Assembly: GCA_031257715.1 (NCBI GenBank)
Contig: JAIROE010000312.1
Coordinates: 1-14,851 of the forward strand
Length of the DNA: 14,851 nucleotides
Source of the DNA: Treponema sp.
GTDB lineage: Bacteria > Spirochaetota > Spirochaetia > Treponematales > Breznakiellaceae
Direction: 5' to 3'
Positions 1 to 7,493 of this stretch are shown one piece after another. The notes beneath the pieces are model-generated. The model had not been told where the DNA came from, ran no database searches, and saw nothing but the letters and a program-made list of their open reading frames with translations. Within the stretch, counting starts at the first letter, position 1. Each line of letters starts with the position of its first letter. A program made the position numbers and the translations under genes.

Positions 1-174
1 TATTTTGAGCCTGCCGATAGGCCTGTCGGCCTTAAAAAAAAGTTCGCTTTTGGCGGGCTTTTCCAGTATAAGGACATACTCGGTCCTGTCCCGCAGGCAC
101 ATGACGGGGATCTGCTCGTCGTACAGCACTTTAAGGAGGAAATCTTTTTCAATGCGTTTAATCGGCGTTGCCAT
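1..174 (-). CDS. Truncated small protein, possibly PilZ-like (3' end beyond window)
   Basis: The first 58 residues are visible; the rest lies beyond the left edge. The reading begins MATPIKRIEKDF and runs open to base 1. The start is well supported by an AGGAAGG ribosome site at about 177-183, which overlaps the stop codon of the upstream gene, so the two genes are probably translationally coupled. There is no signal peptide. The segment is rich in beta-prone residues (an R-D-R-T-E-Y-V-L-I-L stretch, later a D-R-P-I-G-R-L motif), reminiscent of the N-terminal half of spirochaete PilZ-type c-di-GMP-binding proteins. The diagnostic RxxxR and D/NxSxxG motifs cannot be confirmed here. I am sure this is a real gene and unsure of the family. 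Confidence 0.6.
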   Translation of the reverse strand, partial: MATPIKRIEKDFLLKVLYDEQIPVMCLRDRTEYVLILEKPAKSELFFKADRPIGRLKI

Positions 175-182
175 ATTCCTTC

Positions 183-851
183 CTAAAAAAACCGCTCATA
201 CGGGGAAAAATCAAAAGAAAGGCGGCCCTTTTCCGTACCCCGGTCCTGCTTTTCCTCCAGCAGAAGATCGTCAAAAAACCACACAGCCCGGCCCGGGGCG
301 GTCGCGGCGGCGGGCTCCGGCGCGGATGTTTCCGTCTCAGCCATTCTTGCCTCAGGCGCTTTTGCCTCAGGCACTTTTGCCTCAGGAACATTCTCCGCGG
401 AACGCAGGTACAGTTCCCCGGCTATCCATTCATCCCTTCCCATAAAACGGACCAGAAAGGAAACCGATCCGTCGGGCTCTTCCCGGCCGCTTCCAAGACG
501 GAAAGCCGCCGCGTCTATTTCGCCGAGGGTCCCCAGAAGATTGTCCAGCGCGAGGCCGTCAACTGAAGAAAGACCCGAACGGTCTTGCGCAATCAGGGCG
601 GAAAGCAAATCCCCCGCAAAACGCCACGCTTCTTCCGGGGCTTTTCCCATGCCGAGCTCCCCTATCACCATGTCTTCAGGATACCGGGGATCTTCCCCGC
701 GCCGCGGCCGGCGCAGCGAATCGGGGACGGTTCCGTCTTCCATTTCTTCCGTAACAGGCTCAGGGGAAACGGAAACCTCCTTTCCATTCCCATCCTGGGA
801 AAAGCTCCCGGCGGCGGAAAAAAAAAGGATTCCGGCCATTATCAGTCTCAT
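183..851 (-). CDS. Secreted hypothetical protein with PEA(K/R) repeats
   Basis: About 222 residues from the chosen ATG at 851. The N-terminus (MRLIMAGILFFSAAGSFS, then QDG) is a typical Sec signal peptide with an S-F-S cleavage site, so the protein should be exported to the periplasm or beyond. I recognise no domain. An acidic, Pro/Glu-rich linker follows the signal peptide. Near residues 155-175 there are three five-residue repeats (PEAKV, PEAKA, PEARM) encoded by 15-bp tandem repeats at 347-391, then a low-complexity Ala/Pro/Glu stretch and a C-terminus ending in Phe-Phe. In-frame ATGs also lie at 866 and 875. The promoter at 884-912 would start transcription only 2-3 nt before the 875 ATG, and a weak GGAA lies before 851, so 851 is preferred. 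The gene is followed after 8 nt by the truncated gene at 1-174. Confidence 0.72.
   Translation of the reverse strand: MRLIMAGILFFSAAGSFSQDGNGKEVSVSPEPVTEEMEDGTVPDSLRRPRRGEDPRYPEDMVIGELGMGKAPEEAWRFAGDLLSALIAQDRSGLSSVDGLALDNLLGTLGEIDAAAFRLGSGREEPDGSVSFLVRFMGRDEWIAGELYLRSAENVPEAKVPEAKAPEARMAETETSAPEPAAATAPGRAVWFFDDLLLEEKQDRGTEKGRLSFDFSPYERFF
347..391 (-). repeat. Three 15-bp tandem repeats inside the secreted-protein gene
   Basis: On the plus strand the unit reads TTGCCTCAGG plus five variable bases, at 347-361, 362-376 and 377-391. It encodes the five-residue units PEAKV/PEAKA/PEARM in the minus-strand gene. Copy number could vary by slippage without shifting the frame, because the unit is a multiple of three. 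Confidence 0.8.
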
Positions 852-883
852 ACGAATTTCCGTCATGTGCCGCATATTTTTTT

Positions 884-912
884 ATTGTAATAAACCCTCC
901 ATGAAAGGTCAA
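884..912 (-). promoter_or_regulatory. Sigma70-like promoter for the secreted-protein gene
   Basis: Read on the minus strand, a -35 box TTGACC (907-912) and a -10 box TACAAT (884-889) are separated by exactly 17 nt. Transcription would start near 877-878, which leaves almost no leader before the ATG at 875 and favours a downstream start at 866 or 851. The -35 box lies inside the leader of the divergent HD gene. Confidence 0.6.
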
Positions 913-922
913 ATGGGCGGCA

Positions 923-947
923 GCCGCTGGACAGGAAAGTCCGCGGC
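923..947 (+). promoter_or_regulatory. Stem-loop in the leader of the HD gene
   Basis: GCCGC, one bulged T, GGAC, a six-base loop AGGAAA, then GTCC and GCGGC form a 9-bp GC-rich stem ending about 17 nt before the HD start codon. It would sit just upstream of the ribosome-binding AGGA. A regulatory role is inference only. Confidence 0.3.
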
Positions 948-963
948 GGATAGGATCATTCCC

Positions 964-2196
964 ATGAAGGACAGCGTCCGTTCCGTTCTCCTGAACGGCT
1001 TTACCGAACCCATACGGGATACGCTGTGGGGGCACATCTACCTTACTCCCGGCATCGCCGCCCTCACCAGGTCCGCCCCCTTCATGCGGCTTTTCCGCAT
1101 CTTCCAATTGGGGCCGGTGTACTGCGTCTATCCCGGCGCCACCCATACGCGGGCAAGCCATTCGGTGGGCGTGTACCATCTGGGAAGAAGGCTCCTTGAG
1201 AACCTCCTCGAACGGGGCGCGGAAGACTGGATCACTCCGGAGGGCGCCCTTTCCTTCCTCTGCGCCTGCCTGCTCCACGATCTGGGACATTTCCCCTATA
1301 CCCATTCGCTCAAGGAACTTTCGCTCAAATCCCATGAAAAACTCACCGGGGAAATCATCCTCGCCGAACCCGTGCGGAGCCTTCTTTCCGCCGCCGGGGC
1401 GGACCCCGGCCTTACGGCGGCCATCGTGGATACGTCCCTGCCGGAAGGCGGCCGGGAACTCCTCTTCTACCGCAAGCTCCTTTCGGGGACGCTGGATCCG
1501 GACAAACTTGATTACCTTAACCGGGACGCCCGTTTCTGCGGAGTCCCCTACGGCGCCCAGGATGTTGATTTTATTCTTTCCCGGCTGTACCCGCATCCCG
1601 AACGGGGAGTGGACATCGAATCGCGGGGCATACCCAGCGTGGAATCCGTCCTCTTTTCAAAGTACCTCATGTACCGTACCGTTTACTGGCACCGGCAGGT
1701 CCGTTCCGCCACAGCCATGATCAAGAAGGCGCTCTCGGGCTTTCTTGATTCGGGGAAAATCGCCCCGGAAGAACTCTACGATCTGGATGATCAGAGTCTC
1801 TTTGCCCTGATTAAAAGCCCCCTTGCCCTCGCCGTGCGCGAAGGCCGGCTCTACAGCGCCGCGGCGGAATTTCCCTGGACCGAAGAAAAACACCGCCGCC
1901 TGCGGGACATACAGAGCCGTTCCGTCTGTGAAGAAGAACTGGCCGAAAAACTGCGAAAGGCCGGCGTTCCCATTGAAAACGGCGAACTCATCATCGATGT
2001 CCCCGAACCCGTTTCCTTTGAAACCGGCCTTTTCGTGAAAGATGAAGGGCGGTATTTTGCGGAAAGTTCCAGCGCCTTTCAAAACGAAACGGTAAACGCC
2101 TTTGTAAAATCGCTCTATACCGTCCGCGTCTTTACCGCTCCCGCCCATGACGGAAAGCTGCAATCCCTCAAGGAATTCCCCGGCGGCTTTTTTTAG
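964..2196 (+). CDS. HD-domain phosphohydrolase (COG1078/SAMHD1-like)
   Basis: A 410-residue cytoplasmic protein. The metal-binding set of the HD superfamily is visible in order: H66 (in T-H-T-R-A-S-H-S), H105-D106 (in L-L-H-D-L-G-H) and D180 (in L-D-P-D-K-L-D-Y). This layout and the length match COG1078 proteins, related to SAMHD1 and bacterial dNTP triphosphohydrolases. A nucleotide triphosphohydrolase role is likely, but the substrate cannot be read from sequence. The ATG at 964 is chosen because an AGGA lies 8 nt upstream and because homology of the I-R-D-T-L-W-G-H-I-Y-L type begins just after it. In-frame ATGs at 901 and 913 have poor ribosome sites and would place a strong hairpin (923-947) inside the gene. 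The gene ends with Phe-Phe and TAG; the same frame stays open for another 62 sense codons beyond it. Confidence 0.88.
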   Translation: MKDSVRSVLLNGFTEPIRDTLWGHIYLTPGIAALTRSAPFMRLFRIFQLGPVYCVYPGATHTRASHSVGVYHLGRRLLENLLERGAEDWITPEGALSFLCACLLHDLGHFPYTHSLKELSLKSHEKLTGEIILAEPVRSLLSAAGADPGLTAAIVDTSLPEGGRELLFYRKLLSGTLDPDKLDYLNRDARFCGVPYGAQDVDFILSRLYPHPERGVDIESRGIPSVESVLFSKYLMYRTVYWHRQVRSATAMIKKALSGFLDSGKIAPEELYDLDDQSLFALIKSPLALAVREGRLYSAAAEFPWTEEKHRRLRDIQSRSVCEEELAEKLRKAGVPIENGELIIDVPEPVSFETGLFVKDEGRYFAESSSAFQNETVNAFVKSLYTVRVFTAPAHDGKLQSLKEFPGGFF

Positions 2197-2208
2197 GGAC
2201 AGCCCTCC

Positions 2209-2292
2209 TGCACCTGGCCGGAAACCGCTTGCACGTGGCTAGAAGCCGCTTGTTTGTGGCTGGAAGTGGTTTATATTATGGTTAGAAATTAC
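2209..2292 (+). repeat. Degenerate 21-bp tandem repeat array after the HD gene
   Basis: Units at 2209-2229, 2230-2250 and 2251-2271 share the pattern TGCACGTGGCTAGAAGCCGCT, with 17/21 identity between units 1 and 2 and 14/21 between units 2 and 3. A fourth, more diverged AT-richer copy follows with a one-base shift (2273-2293), and a weak fifth at about 2294-2314. Most changes are transitions. The array lies entirely in the 271-bp gap between the HD gene and the ComFB gene. In the HD frame it reads as heptads (C-T-W-P-E-T-A, C-T-W-L-E-A-A, C-L-W-L-E-V-V). Confidence 0.65.
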
Positions 2293-2369
2293 TTGTATGT
2301 GGAACGGCTCTTGAAATTAAACCGGGAAAAGGCGAATGTAAAACAGGCTTCCGGTCAGGAGGCGGCTAA

Positions 2370-2393
2370 GGCCGAAGCGGTCTGATTTCGGCC
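2370..2393 (+). terminator. Hairpin, possible weak terminator upstream of ComFB gene
   Basis: GGCCGAA (2370-2376) and TTCGGCC (2387-2393) form a perfect 7-bp stem with a 10-base loop. The following bases (AGATTAATTTTG) are only moderately T-rich, so this is at best a weak rho-independent terminator for the HD transcript. Confidence 0.35.
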
Positions 2394-2467
2394 AGATTAA
2401 TTTTGAGGCGATGCGCGGTATTGCATATCTGAAAAAAAAGAGTACAGTTATAGGGGGAGACCACACT

Positions 2468-3193
2468 ATGGATATTCATAATACTGCCGAGGAAACGGTT
2501 ATCGCCAGGGTTACCGAAATATTCGACGCCATTGCCAGGGGGGAAAACAGCGAAGGCATCTGCACCTGCAACCAGTGCCGCCTTGATACGGTCTGTTATG
2601 TGCTCAACCGGACGCCGTCCCGCTACATTGTTTCAAACCGGGGCGTCGCCAGAACGGAAACGGAACCCCTTGTACGCCAGCAGGAAGAAGCGGATATCAC
2701 CACCCTTGCCTACGAGGGGATCCATCAGATAAGCCACAACCAGCGGCCCAACTTTGACCACAGGAACGTGGAGGTGAAATTCGCCGAGGAAGAGGCGAAG
2801 CCCGTGTTCAGTATCCCCACCATCGTCGGCCGCCTGTTTAACGGCCTTGATTTTGCCCCCATGTCCGGCATCAAAGTGGAGCTCTACAGCAACGGGGAAC
2901 TGGTCACCATGAAAGACTACAACTGGCAGAATCCCTGCACCCTCGTTCCCAATACCGAAGGCGCTTTCAGCTTCTGGCCTGTCCCCGTCCCGGCGTCGTC
3001 GGGAAACCTTCATAAAAATTTCGAATTTTCCATAAGGGCCGAAGCCCCCGGTTTTGAAACGCTCAACCACTTCTTTAACGTACCGGTCATAAGCGGGTTT
3101 CAGTCCACACATACCTTTTCCATGAGCCGCATCGTCAAGCTGCCGGACCTGTACATGTTCCCGCCGGGCGGGGAGGACGAAGAGAATTTCTGA
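2468..3193 (+). CDS. ComFB-domain protein with C-terminal beta-sandwich
   Basis: A 241-residue protein without signal peptide. Residues ~1-95 match the late competence protein ComFB family: the C-T-C-N-Q-C-R-L-D segment (C32, C34, C37, R38, D40), then Y-V-L-N, P-S-R-Y-I-V-S and the closing helix. The cysteines probably bind zinc. Some ComFB proteins have been reported as cyclic dinucleotide receptors; competence itself need not be the role here. Residues ~115-241 form an extra domain of beta strands (I-V-G-R-L-F-N-G, then G-I-K-V-E-L-Y-S-N-G, then F-S-I-R-A-E-A-P-G-F-E) that resembles carboxypeptidase-regulatory or transthyretin-like folds, not part of standard ~90-residue ComFB. The ATG at 2468 has an AGGGGGAG site about 8 nt upstream; an upstream in-frame ATG at 2411 lacks one. 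It lies 54 nt before a tRNA gene. Confidence 0.82.
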   Translation: MDIHNTAEETVIARVTEIFDAIARGENSEGICTCNQCRLDTVCYVLNRTPSRYIVSNRGVARTETEPLVRQQEEADITTLAYEGIHQISHNQRPNFDHRNVEVKFAEEEAKPVFSIPTIVGRLFNGLDFAPMSGIKVELYSNGELVTMKDYNWQNPCTLVPNTEGAFSFWPVPVPASSGNLHKNFEFSIRAEAPGFETLNHFFNVPVISGFQSTHTFSMSRIVKLPDLYMFPPGGEDEENF

Positions 3194-3247
3194 CACGGCA
3201 ACGCGCCGCATAGACGCGGAAGGGGCTGCCGGGTATAGTGGTGAAAG

Positions 3248-3320
3248 CGGAGGGTTGGTTAGTGGCTATACCGCCAGCTTTGGGAGCTGGATGTCGGGGG
3301 TTCGACTCCCCCTCCTCCGA
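3248..3320 (+). tRNA. tRNA-Pro (anticodon UGG)
   Basis: A 73-nt cloverleaf can be folded by eye. The acceptor is CGGAGGG with TCCTCCG (last pair G-T). The D arm is GGT/ACC with a G-G in the loop. The anticodon arm is CCAGC/GCTGG around the loop TTTGGGA, giving anticodon TGG with G37. The T arm is GGGGG/CCCCC around TTCGACT. The discriminator base is A, and the 3' CCA is not encoded. A TATAGT at 3234-3239 could serve as the -10 box, but no clear -35 is seen. The run of four T right after the gene may end transcription. Confidence 0.95.
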
Positions 3321-3322
3321 TT

Positions 3323-4351
3323 TTACGGGGTCCGTCTCCAGCGCCCTGCCGACGCAAGGTATTCAATGACCTTAAGCCCGTCCCCGGCGCTTGAAAGGGG
3401 TCTGTGCGCGGGATTTCGCAGGGCGGCGGCGGCGTCCTTTACCATGTTGGCAAAATAGCCCGTCTTTCCGGTAAAGCCTTCTTCCGTTTTTTTGAGGGAA
3501 CGAAACTTTTCGGCGTAGGGGCTCGGCCCGGATTCCCATATTTCGAAGATTCCGTTCCCTATGCGCAGGCGTCCCCGTTCAAAAGAAAAGCTCGTTTCAA
3601 AGGCCAGGTGATCCCTTTCCGCGCCAAGTTCCATGACAAAGGGAACAGGCCGCGCGGCGGCCTTCCCGGCGGCCTCCTGGACAAGAAGGCCCGAAAGCCA
3701 GGCGGTGCCCCGGGCGGCCGAAAGGGGGGCGCCCCATATTTTCCGGTGCTTCAGCGTCATCCCGGAGAGGTACATAACCGCGTCGGCAAGATGGGTTCCG
3801 TCGTGCCAGAGCACGTCCAGAAGCCGGTGGATCCTTCCCATATAAAGGCGCGCGCTCACGCTCAGGAGCCGCCCAAAGCGTCCCCCGTCAACAAGCGGTT
3901 TTGCCCTGATATAATCAAGGGAATAGCGCCGTTCGTGGTTGACGATGATTTTGGGGCCGCCCTTCCTTTCCAGCGCGGCAATGCGCCGGGCGGCGCGGAG
4001 GCTGTCAGCGAGGGGCTTTTCGCAGATCACAAGGGGCACGCGGTACGCGGCGGCCATAGCGCAGTACTGTTCGTGGCTGCCGGGATGAGTAGCGACGACA
4101 AGGACATCGGGTCTGTGGGCCTCAAGCATGGCCCCGGCGGCGGCGTACACGGGAAGGGGTCCGTCCCTTCCCCAGCGCTCCGAAAAAATCCGCCGCCGCT
4201 CTTCATCCGTGTCGGCGCCGGCCACAAGGATAAAGTCCTCATCGGCGCTGAGCGCCCCGGCGTGCGTACATGGCTTTTCCCGCAGGGCGTCATCTTCAAG
4301 GAGGCTTGCGATACGGCCGAGCCCCACGATTGCGGCGCGAAGTTTTTCCAC
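3323..4351 (-). CDS. Gfo/Idh/MocA family oxidoreductase
   Basis: A 342-residue NAD(P)-dependent dehydrogenase of the glucose-fructose oxidoreductase/inositol dehydrogenase family. The Rossmann motif G-L-G-R-I-A is at residues 10-15, the family C-E-K-P motif at 110-113, and W-H-D-G-T-H-L-A-D at 182-190 supplies the likely catalytic His187 region. The substrate cannot be told; sugars, inositols and related polyols are usual. The start is a GTG: GGAGGA lies 8 nt upstream inside the last codons of the RND permease gene, and only 4 nt separate the two genes, so translation is coupled. It is the last gene of the five-gene operon. Its TAA ends 2 nt from the oppositely oriented tRNA-Pro, leaving no room for a terminator of its own. 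Confidence 0.88.
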   Translation of the reverse strand: MEKLRAAIVGLGRIASLLEDDALREKPCTHAGALSADEDFILVAGADTDEERRRIFSERWGRDGPLPVYAAAGAMLEAHRPDVLVVATHPGSHEQYCAMAAAYRVPLVICEKPLADSLRAARRIAALERKGGPKIIVNHERRYSLDYIRAKPLVDGGRFGRLLSVSARLYMGRIHRLLDVLWHDGTHLADAVMYLSGMTLKHRKIWGAPLSAARGTAWLSGLLVQEAAGKAAARPVPFVMELGAERDHLAFETSFSFERGRLRIGNGIFEIWESGPSPYAEKFRSLKKTEEGFTGKTGYFANMVKDAAAALRNPAHRPLSSAGDGLKVIEYLASAGRWRRTP

Positions 4352-4355
4352 AGAG

Positions 4356-7300
4356 CTATTCCTCCAGCAAGGCCCGCGACGCCTTCTCCTGCCTGTTGTC
4401 GCGCCGCGAATTGAGCAGCGAATACATCACCGGCGTTATGAGGAGGGTCATGAAGAAGCTCACGGATAACCCGCCCACGAACGTTTTGCCTATGGGCTGT
4501 ATGGTGTCCGCGCCGGCGCCGGGGAAAAACGCGATGGGAAACATGCCGAGTATGGTGGTCAGCCCCGTCATCATGATGGGTCTCAGGCGGTTCCGGCCCG
4601 CCTCAATACAAGCCTCGCGGACTTTCATGCCGCGGGAACGCAGGATGTTGGTATAATCCACAAGGACGATGCCGTTGTTCACCACTACCCCCACAAGCGC
4701 GATGAGGCCTACCGCCGAGAACACCGACATGGCCTCGCCTCCCAGTTTGTAGATCCAGATGACGCCGATGAAGAGGAGAGGTATCGAAAAGAAAATAATC
4801 ACCGGATCAACCAGCGATTCAAACTGGCTTGCCATGAGGGCGAACACCATGAAAACAGCCACAACTATAATAAAAACAAAGCGGCGGTTGTAGGCGGTCA
4901 CTTCGGCGGCTTCACCGAGGTAGCGTATCGTCACGTCTTCACGGGAGATCACATTGGCTTCTATCGTTTCCTCCAGCCGCCTCTGCATGTCCGTGACGGC
5001 GATTCCCCGGGAAAGATCCCCCGTTACCCTGACGACGCGCTCGCGGTTTTCGTGGCGTATGGAAGAGGGAGAGCGGTTCTCCACGATGCGGGCGACATTT
5101 GAAAGCGGGACGCGGTCCCCGCCGCGGCCCAGCACAAAGACCGCGTCAAGGCTGGAAAGCCCCCGCCTGTCTTCGTCACGGAGCATCACATTCACATCGA
5201 TGAGCCTGTCTCCCCGGGAAACGGTGGCGGCGGTGCTGCCCTCCATGGCGGTCCTTATTTCCGAGGCGGCGGCGGAAAGGGAGATTCCCAGCGCCGCGGC
5301 CCGGGCCCGGTCAATTTCAACTTGCAGCTGAGGTGCCCCTTCGTTCAGGTTGATTTCGGGGTTTTCCACTTCGGGAAGATGACGGACAATCACGTTCCGT
5401 ATTTCTCCGGCAGTTTCCATGACGGCCCCGGCGTCCCGGGAACTTACGGCGATCTCTATGGCCTGGGTGTTCCCCATGCCCCGGCCGGCACGGAAAGTAA
5501 CGCTGATCCCCGGCATGGATCCGGTAAAGGGGGTGAGTTTTTTGATTATGGTATCAGGCGTGTCGATCTGTTTCGCCGGTTCAGGCAGGACAATCTGGAG
5601 GGTCCCCTGGTTGTTTCCGCTCCGCCGCGCGGTCAGTATGATGTGCCTGTAGCCTTCGATATGCTCCTTCACCAGCTTTTCCAGATCCAGAAGTACCGCC
5701 TCGACCGCTTCAATGGTCGAGCCCTGCGGCATGGCGGCGTTGAGGTTGACAAAATCGTCGGTCCGCGTGCGTATGAAGAGGTTCATCCCTATGCCGCGGA
5801 ACTGCAAGAGCGAAAAAACAAGGATCGCCAGAGTCAGGACAAGAACAAGCGCCCGGTGATTAAGGCAGTAATCAATAGCGGAAGTGTATCCGCTGTCCAT
5901 CGTCCTGAAGAATTTCTCCATAGCATCGTCGACGGATTTAAGGAGGCGGTTTTTAAGGGGCTTCTGTTTCCGCGTATCAAGCCTGAAAACGGAACCAGCG
6001 AGGGCCGGCACCAGCGTCACGGCGACGACGAGTGAACAGATGAGGGAGATTACCACCGTGAAAATCAGATCGCTGAAAAGCTGCCCCATCATTTCAAGAT
6101 CGTTCCGGTAGATGATGAGGGGAATGAACACGCAGAGGGTAGTGGCGGTGCTTGTAACGATAGCCCGTATCATCTCCTGGCTGCCGAGTATCGCGGCAAT
6201 TCCGCTCTTTGCTCCCCGTTCGCGGTAATTGTGAATATTGTCAAGAATAACGATAGATGCGTCCACGGTCATCCCGAGGCCAAGAATGAGACCCGTCATG
6301 GTGAGGAGATTCAGCGTAAAGCCGAAAACGGACATGAACATGAGGGTAAGGAGTATCGAAATGGGAATGGAAAGCCCGATGATGAGGGTTCCTTTGATAT
6401 TCCTGAGGAAAATGAAAAGGATCAGCATCGCAAGAAACGCGCCCTGCAGGGCGTTTGAGTACACCTGGGAAAGCGTCGCGTTGATGAGACTCGTATTGTC
6501 GGAGAGGACTTCAACCGTAATGCCCCGGGGAAGATCCGCGTTGATTTCCTCAAGGGCTTCGCGCACCCGGTTCGCCACCAGTACCTGATTGCCGTCGCTT
6601 TCGCTTGTCACCTGTATGTACACGCCGCTCTGACCGTCCACATAAACACGGGTGGCATTGTCGTCATAGGCAAGGCTCACGGCGGCGATGTCTTCAAGAC
6701 GCACCACCAGGGAACGGTTCGCCTCCGCGTCGTTCCCGTCGGAAGGCACGCCGATGTTTTTTACCACAAGCCGCTTTACCTCGTCAACTTCGGTAAGCTC
6801 CTGGCTTGTCATGATCTGGTATTCCCGTTCCCCCCTTACGATACTTCCCCCGGAGGCAAGGACGCTTTGCCCGCGCAGGGCGGCGATGACATCGTTCAGG
6901 GTAAGATTGAAGGCTGCAAGCCGGTTAAGCGAAACCGCCGCCTTGATGATCCGGGTAGTTCCTCCGGTTACCTGCGCCGAGGCGACGCCCATGATACGCT
7001 CAATGCTCGACTGTATTTCGTCTTCCGCGAAAAGCCGGAGCTGATCCGGCGGATAATTGCCCCTCACAACAAGCCGCATGATGGGCATTGCGGACATGTC
7101 GAAGCGCCTTACCGTGGGGCTTTCAACTCCTTCGGGAAGCGAATTGGCAAGGCGGTTCACCAGGGTCTGGGCGTCGACAAGGGCCTCGTCCATGTCTGTG
7201 CCATAGGCGAAATTCAGGTTGATATAGCTCTGCTCAAAAGCGGAATTGCTGGTGATTTCACGGAGGCCCCGCGAGGAGGAAAGCGCCCGTTCCAGCGGAT

Positions 7301-7493
7301 CTGTGACGTTCCGCTCCACATCAGCCGGCCCCGCACCGGGGAAGCGGGTATACACCGAAAGTACAGGCCGCGCGGTCGACGGGTAAAGATCCACCGCTAT
7401 GTTGGGAACAAGCGTCGCCGCCACGCCCATGGCCAGTGCGTAAAGCATGACGATGGTCACAGGCCGCTTGACCGAATATTCAGCTATTTTCAT
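4356..7493 (-). CDS. RND efflux permease (AcrB/HAE1-like)
   Basis: A 1045-residue inner-membrane transporter of full RND length. The first membrane helix follows a short cytoplasmic helix (V-K-R-P-V-T-I-V-M). Two large periplasmic porter regions (about residues 35-340 and 560-870) alternate with two groups of membrane helices. The usual proton-relay Asp-Asp pair in helix 4 reads V-D-A-S, so D411 is kept and the second Asp is Ala412. In helix 10 the usual Lys is replaced by Asn (N939-N940 in V-V-N-N-G-I-V-L-V-D-Y). The V-N-N-G-I-V form is common in a broad RND subgroup, usually with V-D-N-S in helix 4. The ATG directly abuts the TAA of the membrane-fusion gene. Substrate unknown: drugs, lipids or cell-envelope compounds are possible. 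No outer-membrane TolC-like partner is encoded here. Confidence 0.95.
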   Translation of the reverse strand: MKIAEYSVKRPVTIVMLYALAMGVAATLVPNIAVDLYPSTARPVLSVYTRFPGAGPADVERNVTDPLERALSSSRGLREITSNSAFEQSYINLNFAYGTDMDEALVDAQTLVNRLANSLPEGVESPTVRRFDMSAMPIMRLVVRGNYPPDQLRLFAEDEIQSSIERIMGVASAQVTGGTTRIIKAAVSLNRLAAFNLTLNDVIAALRGQSVLASGGSIVRGEREYQIMTSQELTEVDEVKRLVVKNIGVPSDGNDAEANRSLVVRLEDIAAVSLAYDDNATRVYVDGQSGVYIQVTSESDGNQVLVANRVREALEEINADLPRGITVEVLSDNTSLINATLSQVYSNALQGAFLAMLILFIFLRNIKGTLIIGLSIPISILLTLMFMSVFGFTLNLLTMTGLILGLGMTVDASIVILDNIHNYRERGAKSGIAAILGSQEMIRAIVTSTATTLCVFIPLIIYRNDLEMMGQLFSDLIFTVVISLICSLVVAVTLVPALAGSVFRLDTRKQKPLKNRLLKSVDDAMEKFFRTMDSGYTSAIDYCLNHRALVLVLTLAILVFSLLQFRGIGMNLFIRTRTDDFVNLNAAMPQGSTIEAVEAVLLDLEKLVKEHIEGYRHIILTARRSGNNQGTLQIVLPEPAKQIDTPDTIIKKLTPFTGSMPGISVTFRAGRGMGNTQAIEIAVSSRDAGAVMETAGEIRNVIVRHLPEVENPEINLNEGAPQLQVEIDRARAAALGISLSAAASEIRTAMEGSTAATVSRGDRLIDVNVMLRDEDRRGLSSLDAVFVLGRGGDRVPLSNVARIVENRSPSSIRHENRERVVRVTGDLSRGIAVTDMQRRLEETIEANVISREDVTIRYLGEAAEVTAYNRRFVFIIVVAVFMVFALMASQFESLVDPVIIFFSIPLLFIGVIWIYKLGGEAMSVFSAVGLIALVGVVVNNGIVLVDYTNILRSRGMKVREACIEAGRNRLRPIMMTGLTTILGMFPIAFFPGAGADTIQPIGKTFVGGLSVSFFMTLLITPVMYSLLNSRRDNRQEKASRALLEE

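Noticed and set aside
760..1596. A 278-codon minus-strand frame opposite the HD gene
   Set aside because: It is antisense to conserved HD motifs, its translation is Gly/Arg-rich without domain features, and it also overlaps the secreted-protein gene in another frame.
2278..2385. A small ORF starting at the ATG within the repeat region
   Set aside because: There is no ribosome-binding site before the ATG, and it overlaps degenerate repeats. It is better treated as part of the in-frame open stretch after the HD gene.
2197..2460. Possible diversity-generating retroelement template or CRISPR array
   Set aside because: There is no reverse transcriptase or cas gene in the window. The repeats are contiguous and degenerate with no spacers, and there is no paired variable-repeat copy.
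3404..4414. A 336-codon open frame on the plus strand opposite the oxidoreductase gene
   Set aside because: It lies antisense to a clear Gfo/Idh/MocA gene, its product is basic and low in structure, and it matches no family. GC-rich codon bias keeps the opposite frame open.
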